Shown piece by piece: positions 16,541-25,918 of a stretch of 50,122 nt of DNA. Every line of letters starts with the position of its first letter. The first letter of the stretch is position 1. The notes under the pieces were generated by a model, which saw only the letters and a program-made list of their open reading frames with translations, had not been told where the DNA came from and did no database searches. The stretch covers positions 1-50,122 of the forward strand of contig JAEETM010000020.1 in assembly GCA_016290335.1 (NCBI GenBank). Reading direction: 5' to 3'. The position numbers and the translations under genes were made by a program. This DNA is from Treponema sp. (lineage in GTDB: Bacteria; Spirochaetota; Spirochaetia; Treponematales; Treponemataceae).

Positions 16541-19042
16541 ATGAAGAAATCCCTAAAACTAACTGCGGCTGTTTTGTTAACAGTATTCTGTCTTTTTTAT
16601 ACAGGCTGTGATTTTATTCAAAGTCTTCTGGAACCAACAAATATAGAAGAAACTGATAACAAAAAAGATTCTGATGACACGGAGGATTCTGGTAACCCGG
16701 ACAATAATGGGACTCAAGAAGACGGTTCTACAACAGAGAATACAGAGCTAAATCCAAAGGTTCCTTCTACCTACAACTATGCCGGTTACAGAGAACTAAA
16801 GCTTGGCGAAAGAAAAAGCGGAAATGGTATTGTTTTCACCTCTACCGTGCAGCCAGCTCCAAGACCAGATTATTCCGCAATTGATGAATATGCAAAAAAT
16901 CTTAATATTCCTACTACAGAAAGTATTGAAAATGCCGCAAAACAGATTGTAAATAGTGCTCCAGCAACTACACAGCTGCAAAAGGTGCGTGCAATTTACT
17001 CCTGGATTGCCCTTCATGTAGATTATGACCATAATTACGCAATAAGCGAAGCAGAAGAAGCTTTTAAGCAAAGAAAAGCAATTTGTGGCGGTTATGCTAA
17101 GCTTGTTAAAAAAATGTGCAATGCAGTTGATATAAAATGTGACAAAATTGAAGGTATTGCAATTCAAACAGATGAAGAAAAAGCAAATGTATTTGTACCT
17201 GGCGGCGGGAACTCCTACCATGCCTGGAACAGAGTTTGTGTTGACAATGACCAGTACATTCTTCTTGATGCAACCTGGGGTTCTACAGGAACAGTAGCAA
17301 ATGGAAAAGAACTGAACGACAAATGGTTTGCCACCGATCCATGCTACTTTATGTTCTCTCACTTTACCTGGGGTGCAGAAGCAGATTCCCTTGTAACGCC
17401 TGCTTTAGACGCAGATATTTTTACAAGTCTTCCAAGATTAGACCCTGACCTTGAAAAGTTTGGAATTGACGGAAAAGAGCTTGTTGAGTTCCTTTATTCA
17501 CATCTTGATGCAACAATGCCAAAGATTAATTTCAATACTGACTCCGACAAGAAGACAAGTATCTACAGAATCCCTATGGGCGAAACTCTGCTTTATGGCA
17601 AGAGCTATGAGCTTAGCTATGAATACGAAGGAAAAATAACAACAAATACAATAACTCCAAATGCCCCTGTTGACGGAAACTTCGAAGGTCTTGGTAATTC
17701 GTCTGTTTATTATAAATATGGTTCTGCCTACACTCCTCGCGATTCCATTGCGCCATCAGCACATTCAGACCAACCTGCACAATGGCTTGAACCAGAGTTT
17801 ATTTTTTATGATGACAATTATGAAATTAAGTCTGGTAGCAGCTTTACCGTTGGTAATTGGAATGTATCAGTTGCTCACGGTTATGGACCATTCTTCTATT
17901 TTTATGATGGAGCAGCTGCAAATCCTTCTGCCATCTATGATGTAGTGTATCAAAACTGGATACTTAGAAGCGGACATTTCTATTCTGCTAATTATGATAC
18001 TGATATACATAGAAGCACAAAGCCTTTTGATGATGATCCTGAAACTATTCTAAAGCAGCTTTTCACTAAGATAGATTCTTCAATTCCTTTGAACAGGGAT
18101 GCAGAAGAATATTATCATCTGGAATACAATGTTCTTCTTGTTCCATTAAGCCAGAAGGACGAAATCATAAATTCTGTAAAAAATTATAGCTGGCAGCAGG
18201 ACACAGAGTTTGCAGACTTTGTAAGCTGGATGCAAAAGCATAAAGTTTCACAGGAAGATATTGATTTTTACATTACAATGTCTAAATATCCGACTCAAAG
18301 AGGATATAATGTAAGCAAGGAGCGTTTTGAGGCAAAAATTGAAAACAGAAGGCTTGGTGGAATAGAAGCCTATGAAATTGGTAGAGATTATTGGAATGAT
18401 CCTGACTGCTGGAGAACTGGCGGCATGCAGTTCTTCTTTGAACATCGCAAGCACGAAGAACGCAAGCTTTTTGCAAATGAAACAATTCCAATTCTACTTG
18501 TACACATAAAAGATACAAATGGAGCAGCAGCAGATATTCTTCCAAAGGATTATGAAGCAGAACTTTCCAAGATAAAACGAGAGCTTGAAGCAAGCGGACT
18601 TACAAACAAGTTTGAAATGTATACTGCAGAAATCTCTCTTGATTATGCAAAGTATCTTTCTGACCGTGATAAAGATAAGGAACAGAGGACAGATGCTTTA
18701 CCTTGCAATTCCTTTACAAGATATGCGGGTGGTTGGGATGAAATTATAGCTGAGCTTGAAAAAACTGATTCAACTCTTGCCGCTAAGTTTAAAGACAAAA
18801 ACAAGAGTGCTATAATAAAGTACTTTGATACAAAGGACATGAACGACAAGGTTGGAAGTAAGCTTGCAACAGACAGAATGACGCTCTGGAATATTATGGA
18901 CGATTTAGGCTACAAGCGAAATGACCATATAGATTTGTTTGGTTCAGCAATGAAAGATTATTCTCCTTACTGCTTTGCAAGAAACTGTCTGCACGAAACA
19001 ACAATCTGTCCTTTGTGTATGTATTCTTTTGGAATTGAGTAA
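16541..19042 (+). CDS. Transglutaminase-like lipoprotein
   Basis: The 833-residue product is a predicted lipoprotein with lipobox FYTGC (Cys23), then a low-complexity Asp/Asn/Glu/Thr-rich spacer (about 34-70). A transglutaminase-like cysteine-protease fold covers about residues 110-260. It has the triad Cys182 (ICGGYAKL), His227 (SYHAWNRV) and Asp243 (LLDATWG). Most bacterial members are proteases or peptidoglycan-related enzymes rather than true transglutaminases. The remaining 570 residues show no domain I can name, though they are rich in Tyr and Asp, and the last 20 contain several Cys and His. The ATG at 16541 is preferred to a TTG two codons earlier because of its AAGGAG. The prmC gene follows after eight bases. 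Confidence 0.8.
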   Translation: MKKSLKLTAAVLLTVFCLFYTGCDFIQSLLEPTNIEETDNKKDSDDTEDSGNPDNNGTQEDGSTTENTELNPKVPSTYNYAGYRELKLGERKSGNGIVFTSTVQPAPRPDYSAIDEYAKNLNIPTTESIENAAKQIVNSAPATTQLQKVRAIYSWIALHVDYDHNYAISEAEEAFKQRKAICGGYAKLVKKMCNAVDIKCDKIEGIAIQTDEEKANVFVPGGGNSYHAWNRVCVDNDQYILLDATWGSTGTVANGKELNDKWFATDPCYFMFSHFTWGAEADSLVTPALDADIFTSLPRLDPDLEKFGIDGKELVEFLYSHLDATMPKINFNTDSDKKTSIYRIPMGETLLYGKSYELSYEYEGKITTNTITPNAPVDGNFEGLGNSSVYYKYGSAYTPRDSIAPSAHSDQPAQWLEPEFIFYDDNYEIKSGSSFTVGNWNVSVAHGYGPFFYFYDGAAANPSAIYDVVYQNWILRSGHFYSANYDTDIHRSTKPFDDDPETILKQLFTKIDSSIPLNRDAEEYYHLEYNVLLVPLSQKDEIINSVKNYSWQQDTEFADFVSWMQKHKVSQEDIDFYITMSKYPTQRGYNVSKERFEAKIENRRLGGIEAYEIGRDYWNDPDCWRTGGMQFFFEHRKHEERKLFANETIPILLVHIKDTNGAAADILPKDYEAELSKIKRELEASGLTNKFEMYTAEISLDYAKYLSDRDKDKEQRTDALPCNSFTRYAGGWDEIIAELEKTDSTLAAKFKDKNKSAIIKYFDTKDMNDKVGSKLATDRMTLWNIMDDLGYKRNDHIDLFGSAMKDYSPYCFARNCLHETTICPLCMYSFGIE

Positions 19043-19050
19043 CGCATAAA

Positions 19051-20001
19051 ATGACGATTCAGCAATTTAAAAAAGACTCTGTTTCTAAACTTTCGGGCAA
19101 ATCTCCTTCTGCAAATCTGGATGTTCAGGTGCTGATGGAGTTTGCCCTGAACTGTTCTACCACCCAGCTTTTACTCCGTAAGGATGATGAGATCCCGCCA
19201 GAAAAGCTTGCCTGGCTTGAAGAAGCTGTAACAAAACGGACATCCGGGCTTCCAGTGGCCTACATCACCGGGCACAAAGAGTTTTACGGTTTTGATTTTC
19301 TTGTTTCTCCAGCAGTACTTATTCCCAAGCCGGATACAGAGATTCTTGTTGAACGTGCCCTTGAACTGATTCTGGAAAGCATGGAGCTTCACCCGGAGCG
19401 TATTCTTACAATCTGCGATATGTGTGCAGGAAGCGGCTGTATTGGTTTAGCGGTATTGAAAACACTTGCAGAAACTTACGAAATTAACGGGGATAGGCTT
19501 CCAAAAGTAACTTTTGCAGATATAAGCGGGGCGGCACTTGAAGTTGCAGAAAAAAACTTTGTGCACCTTTTTGGTAATTCCGGCGCACCCGCAGACCTTC
19601 TCCGCAGCAAAATTGCCTTTGTCCGCACAAACCTTTTTGAAGCAGTGCCCTATAAGTTTGACTTTATTCTTACAAACCCGCCCTACATTCCGCACTCATT
19701 GGTAAACTCACTTTTGCAGGATGGCCGCAATGAACCACGCCTTGCCTTAGACGGCGACATCACCCTGACCGGCGACCGCGCCTATACCCCGGACGGCACC
19801 GAATACGATGACGGTCTTGAAATAATCAGAAACCTTTTACCGCAGATACAGGAACACTTAAACCCATACGGCAGCTTTTTAATGGAAACCGGTGAATACA
19901 ATGCACAGGAAACAGAACAGCTTGCCCGTAAACTTGGTTTCCGTACAAATATAATCAAAGATCTGGAAGGACAATTACGGGTTGTTGAAGGAACGGTATA
20001 A
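19051..20001 (+). CDS. prmC: Release factor glutamine methyltransferase
   Basis: The 316-residue protein is PrmC (HemK), which uses S-adenosylmethionine to N5-methylate the glutamine of the GGQ motif in release factors RF1 and RF2. An N-terminal helical domain (about 1-90) is followed by a Rossmann methyltransferase domain with motif I DMCAGSGCIGLAVL (123-136) and the catalytic NPPY motif at 209-212. Its substrate RF1 is encoded at 12612-13700. It follows the transglutaminase-like gene by eight bases with no strong ribosome binding site, so it may be read through from that transcript. It converges on the efflux operon with a gap of six bases. Confidence 0.95.
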   Translation: MTIQQFKKDSVSKLSGKSPSANLDVQVLMEFALNCSTTQLLLRKDDEIPPEKLAWLEEAVTKRTSGLPVAYITGHKEFYGFDFLVSPAVLIPKPDTEILVERALELILESMELHPERILTICDMCAGSGCIGLAVLKTLAETYEINGDRLPKVTFADISGAALEVAEKNFVHLFGNSGAPADLLRSKIAFVRTNLFEAVPYKFDFILTNPPYIPHSLVNSLLQDGRNEPRLALDGDITLTGDRAYTPDGTEYDDGLEIIRNLLPQIQEHLNPYGSFLMETGEYNAQETEQLARKLGFRTNIIKDLEGQLRVVEGTV

Positions 20002-20007
20002 ATACAC

Positions 20008-20295
20008 CTAAACTTCCACACATTGTGTAAAAAATAAACTTATTCCTTCATTCGGGAAGCGCTCTTTAACGGCAGAAATTACGTCTTTTATTTTTTTGGC
20101 AGCTTCTTCATCAACATAAGCAAAAAGAATAAAGTTCATTTCTGGCCAGACGGTGTCACCAAGCTTTTTGGTTTTGGTACCCCGCCCGTGAACTTCTGGA
20201 ATCATAGTATATTGAATGCCAGGAATCTCCTGTTCTAAGCGTTCGGAAATATCGTCCTGTACAGACTGGTTACTGATTATTTCGGCTCTAAGCAT
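20008..20295 (-). CDS. Small P-II-like protein linked to RND efflux
   Basis: The 95-residue protein has the size and strand/helix order of a ferredoxin-like P-II fold. The segment HGRGTKTKKLGDTVWPEMN, with GRG and WPxMN, resembles small P-II-like proteins of Bacteroidetes and spirochaetes that are often encoded beside RND pumps. The long uridylylated T-loop of classical GlnB is not evident. The start codon overlaps the end of the RND pump gene by eight bases, so it is the last gene of the efflux operon and translationally coupled. A role in sensing a nucleotide or metal and tuning the pump is plausible but unproven. Confidence 0.65.
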   Translation of the reverse strand: MLRAEIISNQSVQDDISERLEQEIPGIQYTMIPEVHGRGTKTKKLGDTVWPEMNFILFAYVDEEAAKKIKDVISAVKERFPNEGISLFFTQCVEV

Positions 20296-23200
20296 TTTCG
20301 TCTCCTTCTGGTGCAGACTGAATTACTTCTTCAACAGGGGCTTCAAGAACTTCAGCAGTCTTTCTGCGAGGTCTTACCGGTCTCTTCTTCATTACAAGAC
20401 TATACAAAACCGGGATAATCAGCAGCGTAACAAAGGTACTGGAAATCAAACCACCTACAACCGCAATGGCAATTGGGCGAACCATACCGGCCTGACCATT
20501 CTGAGCAAAACACATTGGAAGCATACCAAGAATTGTTGTAAGAGTTGTCATTAAAACCGGGCGGAAACGGCTCTTACCGGACTGGTAGCAGGCTTCTTTA
20601 AGTTCAAGTCCGCGGCCAACAAGAATGTTTGTATAGTCAACAAGAATAATACCATTGTTTACTACAATACCAATCAGCATGATAATTCCGATTGCAGACA
20701 TAAAGGACAGAGCTTCGCCAATAATTTTGTGAATCAGAATAACACCAATCAAAATGAAAGGCATAGTTGCAAGGTTGATGAGTGGAGCCTTAAAAGATTC
20801 GTAAGTAGAAGCCATAACACCGAATACGAGCAGAATTGCCATAATTGCAATTTTTGCATAAAACTTATACTGATCCATTGTATCCTTCCAGGCACCCTCA
20901 TAATTAACAACTACAGAATCTGGAATAATTACAGAGCTCTGAATTGCTTTCCTGATTTCTTCTTCGATTACGTTATCGTTTTCTTCTGTAAGATTGCTTG
21001 CACGAACATGGATAATTCGCTTTTGACTTTCACGGCGGATAGAAACTGGTCCCAATCCTTTTTTAATACTGGCAAAGTTTGCAACGCTTACCATTCCACC
21101 ATTACCGCGCACATAAATTGATTCCAAATCATTTATAGTCTTACGGTCTTCCGGGCGGTAGGCAACAACAACACTGTAATCTTTACCGTTGCTTCTATAG
21201 GTACAGGCTGTTGAACCGTTGATTGCATAGTTGATTTCGCGGGCAACTGTTGCAACATCAACACCCATAGAATAAGCTCTCTCACGGTCAATTACAATTT
21301 CTACCTGAGGCAAACCCTTATCCATACTGATTGAAGGCTCACTAACCTTTTTGTTCTGAGAAACAACCTCTTGAATTGCTTCTGCGGTATTAAGTGCGGC
21401 ATCCAAATCATCAGAAAGAAGAACAATATCAACACTGCTGCCCATCCAGTTACCACGCCAGCCTTCGCTAAAAACAAAGCGTGCACTAGGGAACTCCTGG
21501 AAATGCTTGCGCAATTTGTTCTGCATTTCGGCAGCGGAATCAATCTGCTTTGCTGTTTCCGGCAAGGCAATTGTAATGGAACCTCGGTTTGTGTTACGGC
21601 CACCAATAGAAGTTGAAACTGTTTTATAGCCCTTACATTCTTCGTAAACATATTTTTCCATTGCAAGAACAATTTCTTTTGTTTCTTCAAAAGGAGTGGC
21701 TGTTCCAAGTGTGATATTGAGCTGAACCTGATCATCGCGGCCAGCCGGAATCTGATTAATCTGCATTGTAGGAATAAAGCTTGCCGAAATTGCAAGAATA
21801 CAAAGAGATGCAACAATAGTAATAAGCCTGTTATTTAAAGCTGCCTTGAGCAATTTACCATAAAGGTTTGTAAAGAAGTTGATGACAGTCTCAAAAATCT
21901 TGTAGATAATTTTAAGCAGGGGATTTGTAACCGGCTTTTCTTTTCTGTTAGAAAGAGGCAGGAACTTACCAGCCAGAACCGGTACAAGGAAGATGGCAAC
22001 AAGCAGAGAAGAAACAAGGGCAATTACAATTGTAAAAATTGCGCCCTTGAACATCTGCCCCATAAAGCCCAAATCTTTTATAAAGAAAACAAAAGGAATA
22101 AATACACAGATTGTTGTAAGGTTGCCCGAAATTACAGACATGAGCATTTCCTGGCTTCCCAAGATTGCAGAGATTTTCGGTTTAGCTCCACGTTGCCGGT
22201 ATGCAAAAATATTATCAATCATAACGATGGAAGCGTCTACAATCATACCAACACCAAGAATAAGACCTGTTAAAGTCATCATGTTCAAGGTTAATCCGAA
22301 CATACTCATTGCAAAAAGCGTGATGATGAGGGAAAGAGGAATTGAAATTGAAATGATGATTGTTGATTTAAAGTTCTGCAAAAAGATAAAGAGGATAATT
22401 ACAGCAAGAATCAACCCCTGCCAGGCCGAAGTTGCGAGAGTATTAATCGTTTCGCGAATGGCATCTGTGGAATCCTGAATAATCTGCAGGGTAACATCGG
22501 ACGGAACATTCTTTTCTGCCTGTTCAATTTTTTTGTAAACGTTATTTGCAACAGTTACGGTATTTGCATCGGACTGCTTTGTTATGCTGATGTAAACACC
22601 CTTTTCTCCATTGATATAGGATTCCTGGGTTGTGTCTGCATAACCAATTGTAGCTTCACCAACATCCTTTAAGCGGACTGCATATCCGTTGATTACAGAA
22701 ATTACTGTGTCGTTTATTTCTTCAAGGCTTGTGTATTCGCCAATTGTTCTTACAATGTAGTTTTTGTGACCTTCCTGAACCTTACCGCCTCCAAGCTCCA
22801 TATTCTGACGGGAAAGTGCACTTGTAATTGTTGGAACTGTAAAGCCATAAGCTGCCATTCGGTTCTGGTCAAGGCGGACATTTACCTGAGCATTTCGTCC
22901 ACCGTAAACCTCTGCCTGACCTACTCCATCGGCCTGTTCAAGAATACTAACAATATTGCTTTCGGCAATTGCCTTAAGGTCATCAATGGAACGGTTACTT
23001 CTAATGAGGATTCGCATGATTTCGCCGTTATCTCCGGACCATCTGAAAATTGTTGGTGTACTTGCATTTTCAGGTAAGGCTCGTTTTACACGGTCAAGCT
23101 TATCGCGAATATCATTCATTGCTTCGGTAAGGTCGGTACCGTATTCAAACTCCAGCTGAACACTTGAATTGCTTTCGTTAGAAGTTGAAGTGATATTTTT

Positions 23201-23431
23201 AAGTCCATTTACGCTCATTACCGCGTTTTCTATAACTCTGGTAACTGTTTTTTCTACTGATTCCGGGCCCGCATTTGTATAAGTTGTGTTGATTGAAAGG
23301 CTTGGATTTTCTACTTCCGGCATAAGGGCAATTGCAACATTACTTAAAGTAAAAATGCCGATAACGCCAAGCAGGGCAAAAACAATTAAGATGAGAACCG
23401 GATGCTCCAGTGTTTTTCTACTTAAACTCAT
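20288..23431 (-). CDS. RND efflux pump, inner-membrane transporter
   Basis: This 1047-residue protein is an AcrB-type proton-driven exporter of the resistance-nodulation-division superfamily. It has the usual duplicated layout: TM1 near 11-31, a large periplasmic loop, a bundle of TM segments (about 340-480), a second TM start near 535, a second large loop and a C-terminal bundle. The TM4 motif reads VGMIVDASIVMID, so the AcrB pair Asp407-Asp408 is Asp399-Ala400 here. The TM10 motif reads IGIVVNNGIILVDY, with Asn where AcrB has Lys940. The proton relay is therefore the single-Asp type. It is the third gene of a tolC-mfp-RND operon, one base after the adaptor gene. Substrates cannot be predicted. 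Confidence 0.93.
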   Translation of the reverse strand: MSLSRKTLEHPVLILIVFALLGVIGIFTLSNVAIALMPEVENPSLSINTTYTNAGPESVEKTVTRVIENAVMSVNGLKNITSTSNESNSSVQLEFEYGTDLTEAMNDIRDKLDRVKRALPENASTPTIFRWSGDNGEIMRILIRSNRSIDDLKAIAESNIVSILEQADGVGQAEVYGGRNAQVNVRLDQNRMAAYGFTVPTITSALSRQNMELGGGKVQEGHKNYIVRTIGEYTSLEEINDTVISVINGYAVRLKDVGEATIGYADTTQESYINGEKGVYISITKQSDANTVTVANNVYKKIEQAEKNVPSDVTLQIIQDSTDAIRETINTLATSAWQGLILAVIILFIFLQNFKSTIIISISIPLSLIITLFAMSMFGLTLNMMTLTGLILGVGMIVDASIVMIDNIFAYRQRGAKPKISAILGSQEMLMSVISGNLTTICVFIPFVFFIKDLGFMGQMFKGAIFTIVIALVSSLLVAIFLVPVLAGKFLPLSNRKEKPVTNPLLKIIYKIFETVINFFTNLYGKLLKAALNNRLITIVASLCILAISASFIPTMQINQIPAGRDDQVQLNITLGTATPFEETKEIVLAMEKYVYEECKGYKTVSTSIGGRNTNRGSITIALPETAKQIDSAAEMQNKLRKHFQEFPSARFVFSEGWRGNWMGSSVDIVLLSDDLDAALNTAEAIQEVVSQNKKVSEPSISMDKGLPQVEIVIDRERAYSMGVDVATVAREINYAINGSTACTYRSNGKDYSVVVAYRPEDRKTINDLESIYVRGNGGMVSVANFASIKKGLGPVSIRRESQKRIIHVRASNLTEENDNVIEEEIRKAIQSSVIIPDSVVVNYEGAWKDTMDQYKFYAKIAIMAILLVFGVMASTYESFKAPLINLATMPFILIGVILIHKIIGEALSFMSAIGIIMLIGIVVNNGIILVDYTNILVGRGLELKEACYQSGKSRFRPVLMTTLTTILGMLPMCFAQNGQAGMVRPIAIAVVGGLISSTFVTLLIIPVLYSLVMKKRPVRPRRKTAEVLEAPVEEVIQSAPEGDENA

Positions 23432-24484
23432 TTACTTTTTTTCTCCCTGAGGTGCGCCACCTGGTGCTCCACCACCACCTGGTCCACCAGTTCCATCTGC
23501 AGGAGCTTGTGGAGCGGCTTCCTTAAACTCTACGTTGCCAGAAATATCTCGGACTTTTGCGCCTTCGTACAAAGTGAGCATACCTTCTGTTACAACTACT
23601 TCGCCTGGTTCAAGGCCTTCCAGAATCTGAACATAGCCGTCAACATTTTTTCCACGAAGGATTTTTCGCTTAGTTACAGTGCTGTCTTCTTTTACAATGT
23701 AGAGATAATAATCATCGCCGTTTTCGGTCAAAGCATCCTGCTGAATTGCCGGATAACCGCTGTAATCTACAGTAAAAAGCTTTACCTTTGCAAACATACC
23801 GGCGTTTACCTGAGGATATTTTTTATCAAAATGAAGGATGATTTCCTTTGTTCTGGTTGCAGGGTCTACTACAGGAGAAATGCGGTAAACTGAAGCTTCA
23901 AAAACTTCATCACCGTAAGCCTGGAAGGTAATTTCTGCCTTCTGTCCTTTCTGGAGATAAGCTACATAACGCTCCGGAACCTTTGCCGTTATCTGAAGAT
24001 TGGAAATATCACCGATTTTTGCGATTACAGAGCTTGCCGAAACCTTTTGACCAGCTTTTACCGGCGATGTAAGAATACTTCCGCTGATTGGAGCAGTTAC
24101 GGGGCTGTTTACATAGTAGCTTCCTGCATCAGACGGGTCGATATAGGCAATTACCTCACCTTTTTTTACAGAGGAACCGAGCGAAACATTTATCTGAACA
24201 ACCTTTCCGCCAATTGCCGGGAAAACATCTACTGAAGTTTGAGTTTCTACCTCGCCGTTTGTGATTACAAAATCCTTAAGAATGGAAGATTGAGCTACTA
24301 CCGTGCTTACCGCAGTTGCTGCTCCACCGCCGCCTCTACCCCAGCCACCACCAGCGGCTGCGGCTTCTTTTTTTTCTTTTGCACCTTTAATTATTTTGTA
24401 GGAAGCAAAAGCTGTTCCGCCAATAAGAGCAAGAACAACAATTGTTGTAATCCAGGCTTTTATAGTTGATTTTTTGTTACTCAT
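23432..24484 (-). CDS. RND efflux periplasmic adaptor (membrane fusion protein)
   Basis: The 350-residue protein is anchored by one N-terminal TM segment (about 9-28). A Gly/Ala-rich linker (about 42-55) precedes a lipoyl-like and beta-barrel adaptor core, including SVKKGEVIAYIDPSD and APISGSILTSPVKAGQKVSA. The alpha-hairpin is almost absent: the two lipoyl halves are close together, as in short-hairpin adaptors. The C-terminus is a Gly/Pro/Ala-rich tail (about the last 25 residues). It links the inner-membrane pump encoded downstream to the TolC-like channel encoded upstream. Confidence 0.92.
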   Translation of the reverse strand: MSNKKSTIKAWITTIVVLALIGGTAFASYKIIKGAKEKKEAAAAGGGWGRGGGGAATAVSTVVAQSSILKDFVITNGEVETQTSVDVFPAIGGKVVQINVSLGSSVKKGEVIAYIDPSDAGSYYVNSPVTAPISGSILTSPVKAGQKVSASSVIAKIGDISNLQITAKVPERYVAYLQKGQKAEITFQAYGDEVFEASVYRISPVVDPATRTKEIILHFDKKYPQVNAGMFAKVKLFTVDYSGYPAIQQDALTENGDDYYLYIVKEDSTVTKRKILRGKNVDGYVQILEGLEPGEVVVTEGMLTLYEGAKVRDISGNVEFKEAAPQAPADGTGGPGGGGAPGGAPQGEKK

Positions 24485-24494
24485 TTTTTTTCCT

Positions 24495-25811
24495 CTATTT
24501 CCCCAGAGTTCCGTATGGGAGACCCAAGGTATCTTCCAAAGTTAAGATTGATGTCAAAATCGTGTATTTTTGATTTTGAACGTTATATCTTGCCGAATAA
24601 AGGTTGTCTTCTGCCTGCTGCAAAGAAAGCAAATCAACAGACCCCATATTGTAGGCATTTTTTGACATGTCGTAAGTTTTTTGTGTAAGCTCCACATTTT
24701 TTTCCAGAAGTTCAAGCTGGGTTAGAGCCTGCAGAATTGAGTTATAGCTGTTTTTTACTGCGAGAGTTGTTTGTGTACGGGTTTGTTCAAGGTTCATTTT
24801 GAGTTTTTGTAAGGCTTCTTCAGAGGAGGCGACATTAAGTTTGCCAGAAGACCACGGAAAATAACCGTCTAGTGGAACGCGGACAGTTACACCGTAGCTG
24901 AGGGATGATGAAGGTTCCCAAGCATCCTTTCCAGCCATAGGATTTTCCTTGCTTGAACCGTTTGTATTTTCTGACACACTGAACGAAACTGTTGGCGCAT
25001 AGCTTGAAAGCTTGGTTGCCTGAATTGTGTTTTCGGTGCTGATAATCTGCTGTTTTAGAGCTTTAATCTGAGCGTTTTCTTCAATTGAATTAAGCGAAGC
25101 TTGCAAAATGGTTTCATCAAAATGAACAGAAACTGCTTCGTCCAGCTTTCCTTCAAGTGTGATTTCATCTTCAAGAGCAAGACCAAGCAAAAGCTTAAAA
25201 CTGTCTATATTGCTCTGGTAATTACGTTTGAGGTTTTCAACATCGGGAATCTTTTTTTCGTAATTGTACTGTGAGTTTAAAAGCTGGAGTTCAGCAAGAC
25301 GACCCTGCTTGTATTTTACCTGATTTGCTTCGTAAGTCTGCTTTGCGGTTTCCAGGCTGCGCTGCTGAATCTCAAGATTGTCGTTAAAATAGATAAGGCT
25401 GTAAAAGGTTTTTCGTACGCTAAGCTCTATTTTGCGTTTTGTAGTTTCGAGCGATGCCTGACCTGACTGGTAATCCAGGAGGGCTTTTTTCATAGTAGTT
25501 CGTAAGGCTGGAGTGAGGGTTAGATTAAGAGAAGCTCCAAGTGAATAGCTGAAAGAAGTATCTCCGTCGCCAAGCGGAGTATTACCGTTAAAACCACCAC
25601 TGGCACTAATCGAAGGACTTACGCTGTTCCAGGAATACTGATTTTTCTTTGCAAGCAGGTCCAAATCCATTTTGCTCTGCTTGATTTCAAGATTATTCTG
25701 TAATGCTAAGTTTACGGCATCGTCAATTGTTATTGTTCGGGCTCCGGTCTGTGCGGTGGAAAAAAAGGAAAGTGAAGCCGCAAGACAGAGAATCAAAATC
25801 TGTTTTTTCAT
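24495..25811 (-). CDS. TolC-family outer-membrane efflux protein
   Basis: The 438-residue protein has a signal peptide (cleavage likely near STAQTGA) and two internally related halves rich in long helices. Typical TolC-family phrases are TIDDAVNLALQNNLEIKQ near the N-terminus and KNAYNMGSVDLLSLQQAEDNL near the C-terminus. It forms the outer-membrane channel of the tripartite pump. It is the first gene of the operon and lies 10 bases before the adaptor gene. AAAGG precedes the ATG. Its promoter must lie in the 107 bases shared with the divergent rel gene. Confidence 0.92.
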   Translation of the reverse strand: MKKQILILCLAASLSFFSTAQTGARTITIDDAVNLALQNNLEIKQSKMDLDLLAKKNQYSWNSVSPSISASGGFNGNTPLGDGDTSFSYSLGASLNLTLTPALRTTMKKALLDYQSGQASLETTKRKIELSVRKTFYSLIYFNDNLEIQQRSLETAKQTYEANQVKYKQGRLAELQLLNSQYNYEKKIPDVENLKRNYQSNIDSFKLLLGLALEDEITLEGKLDEAVSVHFDETILQASLNSIEENAQIKALKQQIISTENTIQATKLSSYAPTVSFSVSENTNGSSKENPMAGKDAWEPSSSLSYGVTVRVPLDGYFPWSSGKLNVASSEEALQKLKMNLEQTRTQTTLAVKNSYNSILQALTQLELLEKNVELTQKTYDMSKNAYNMGSVDLLSLQQAEDNLYSARYNVQNQKYTILTSILTLEDTLGLPYGTLGK

Positions 25812-25918
25812 TATATTAAACCTTTTACCTTATAAATTTAGTTTATTCTGCTAAAAATTACAATATTTTCTTCAATAAAATACTGTCTTAAACTAGAAAT
25901 AATTGTTATTTTATAGGT

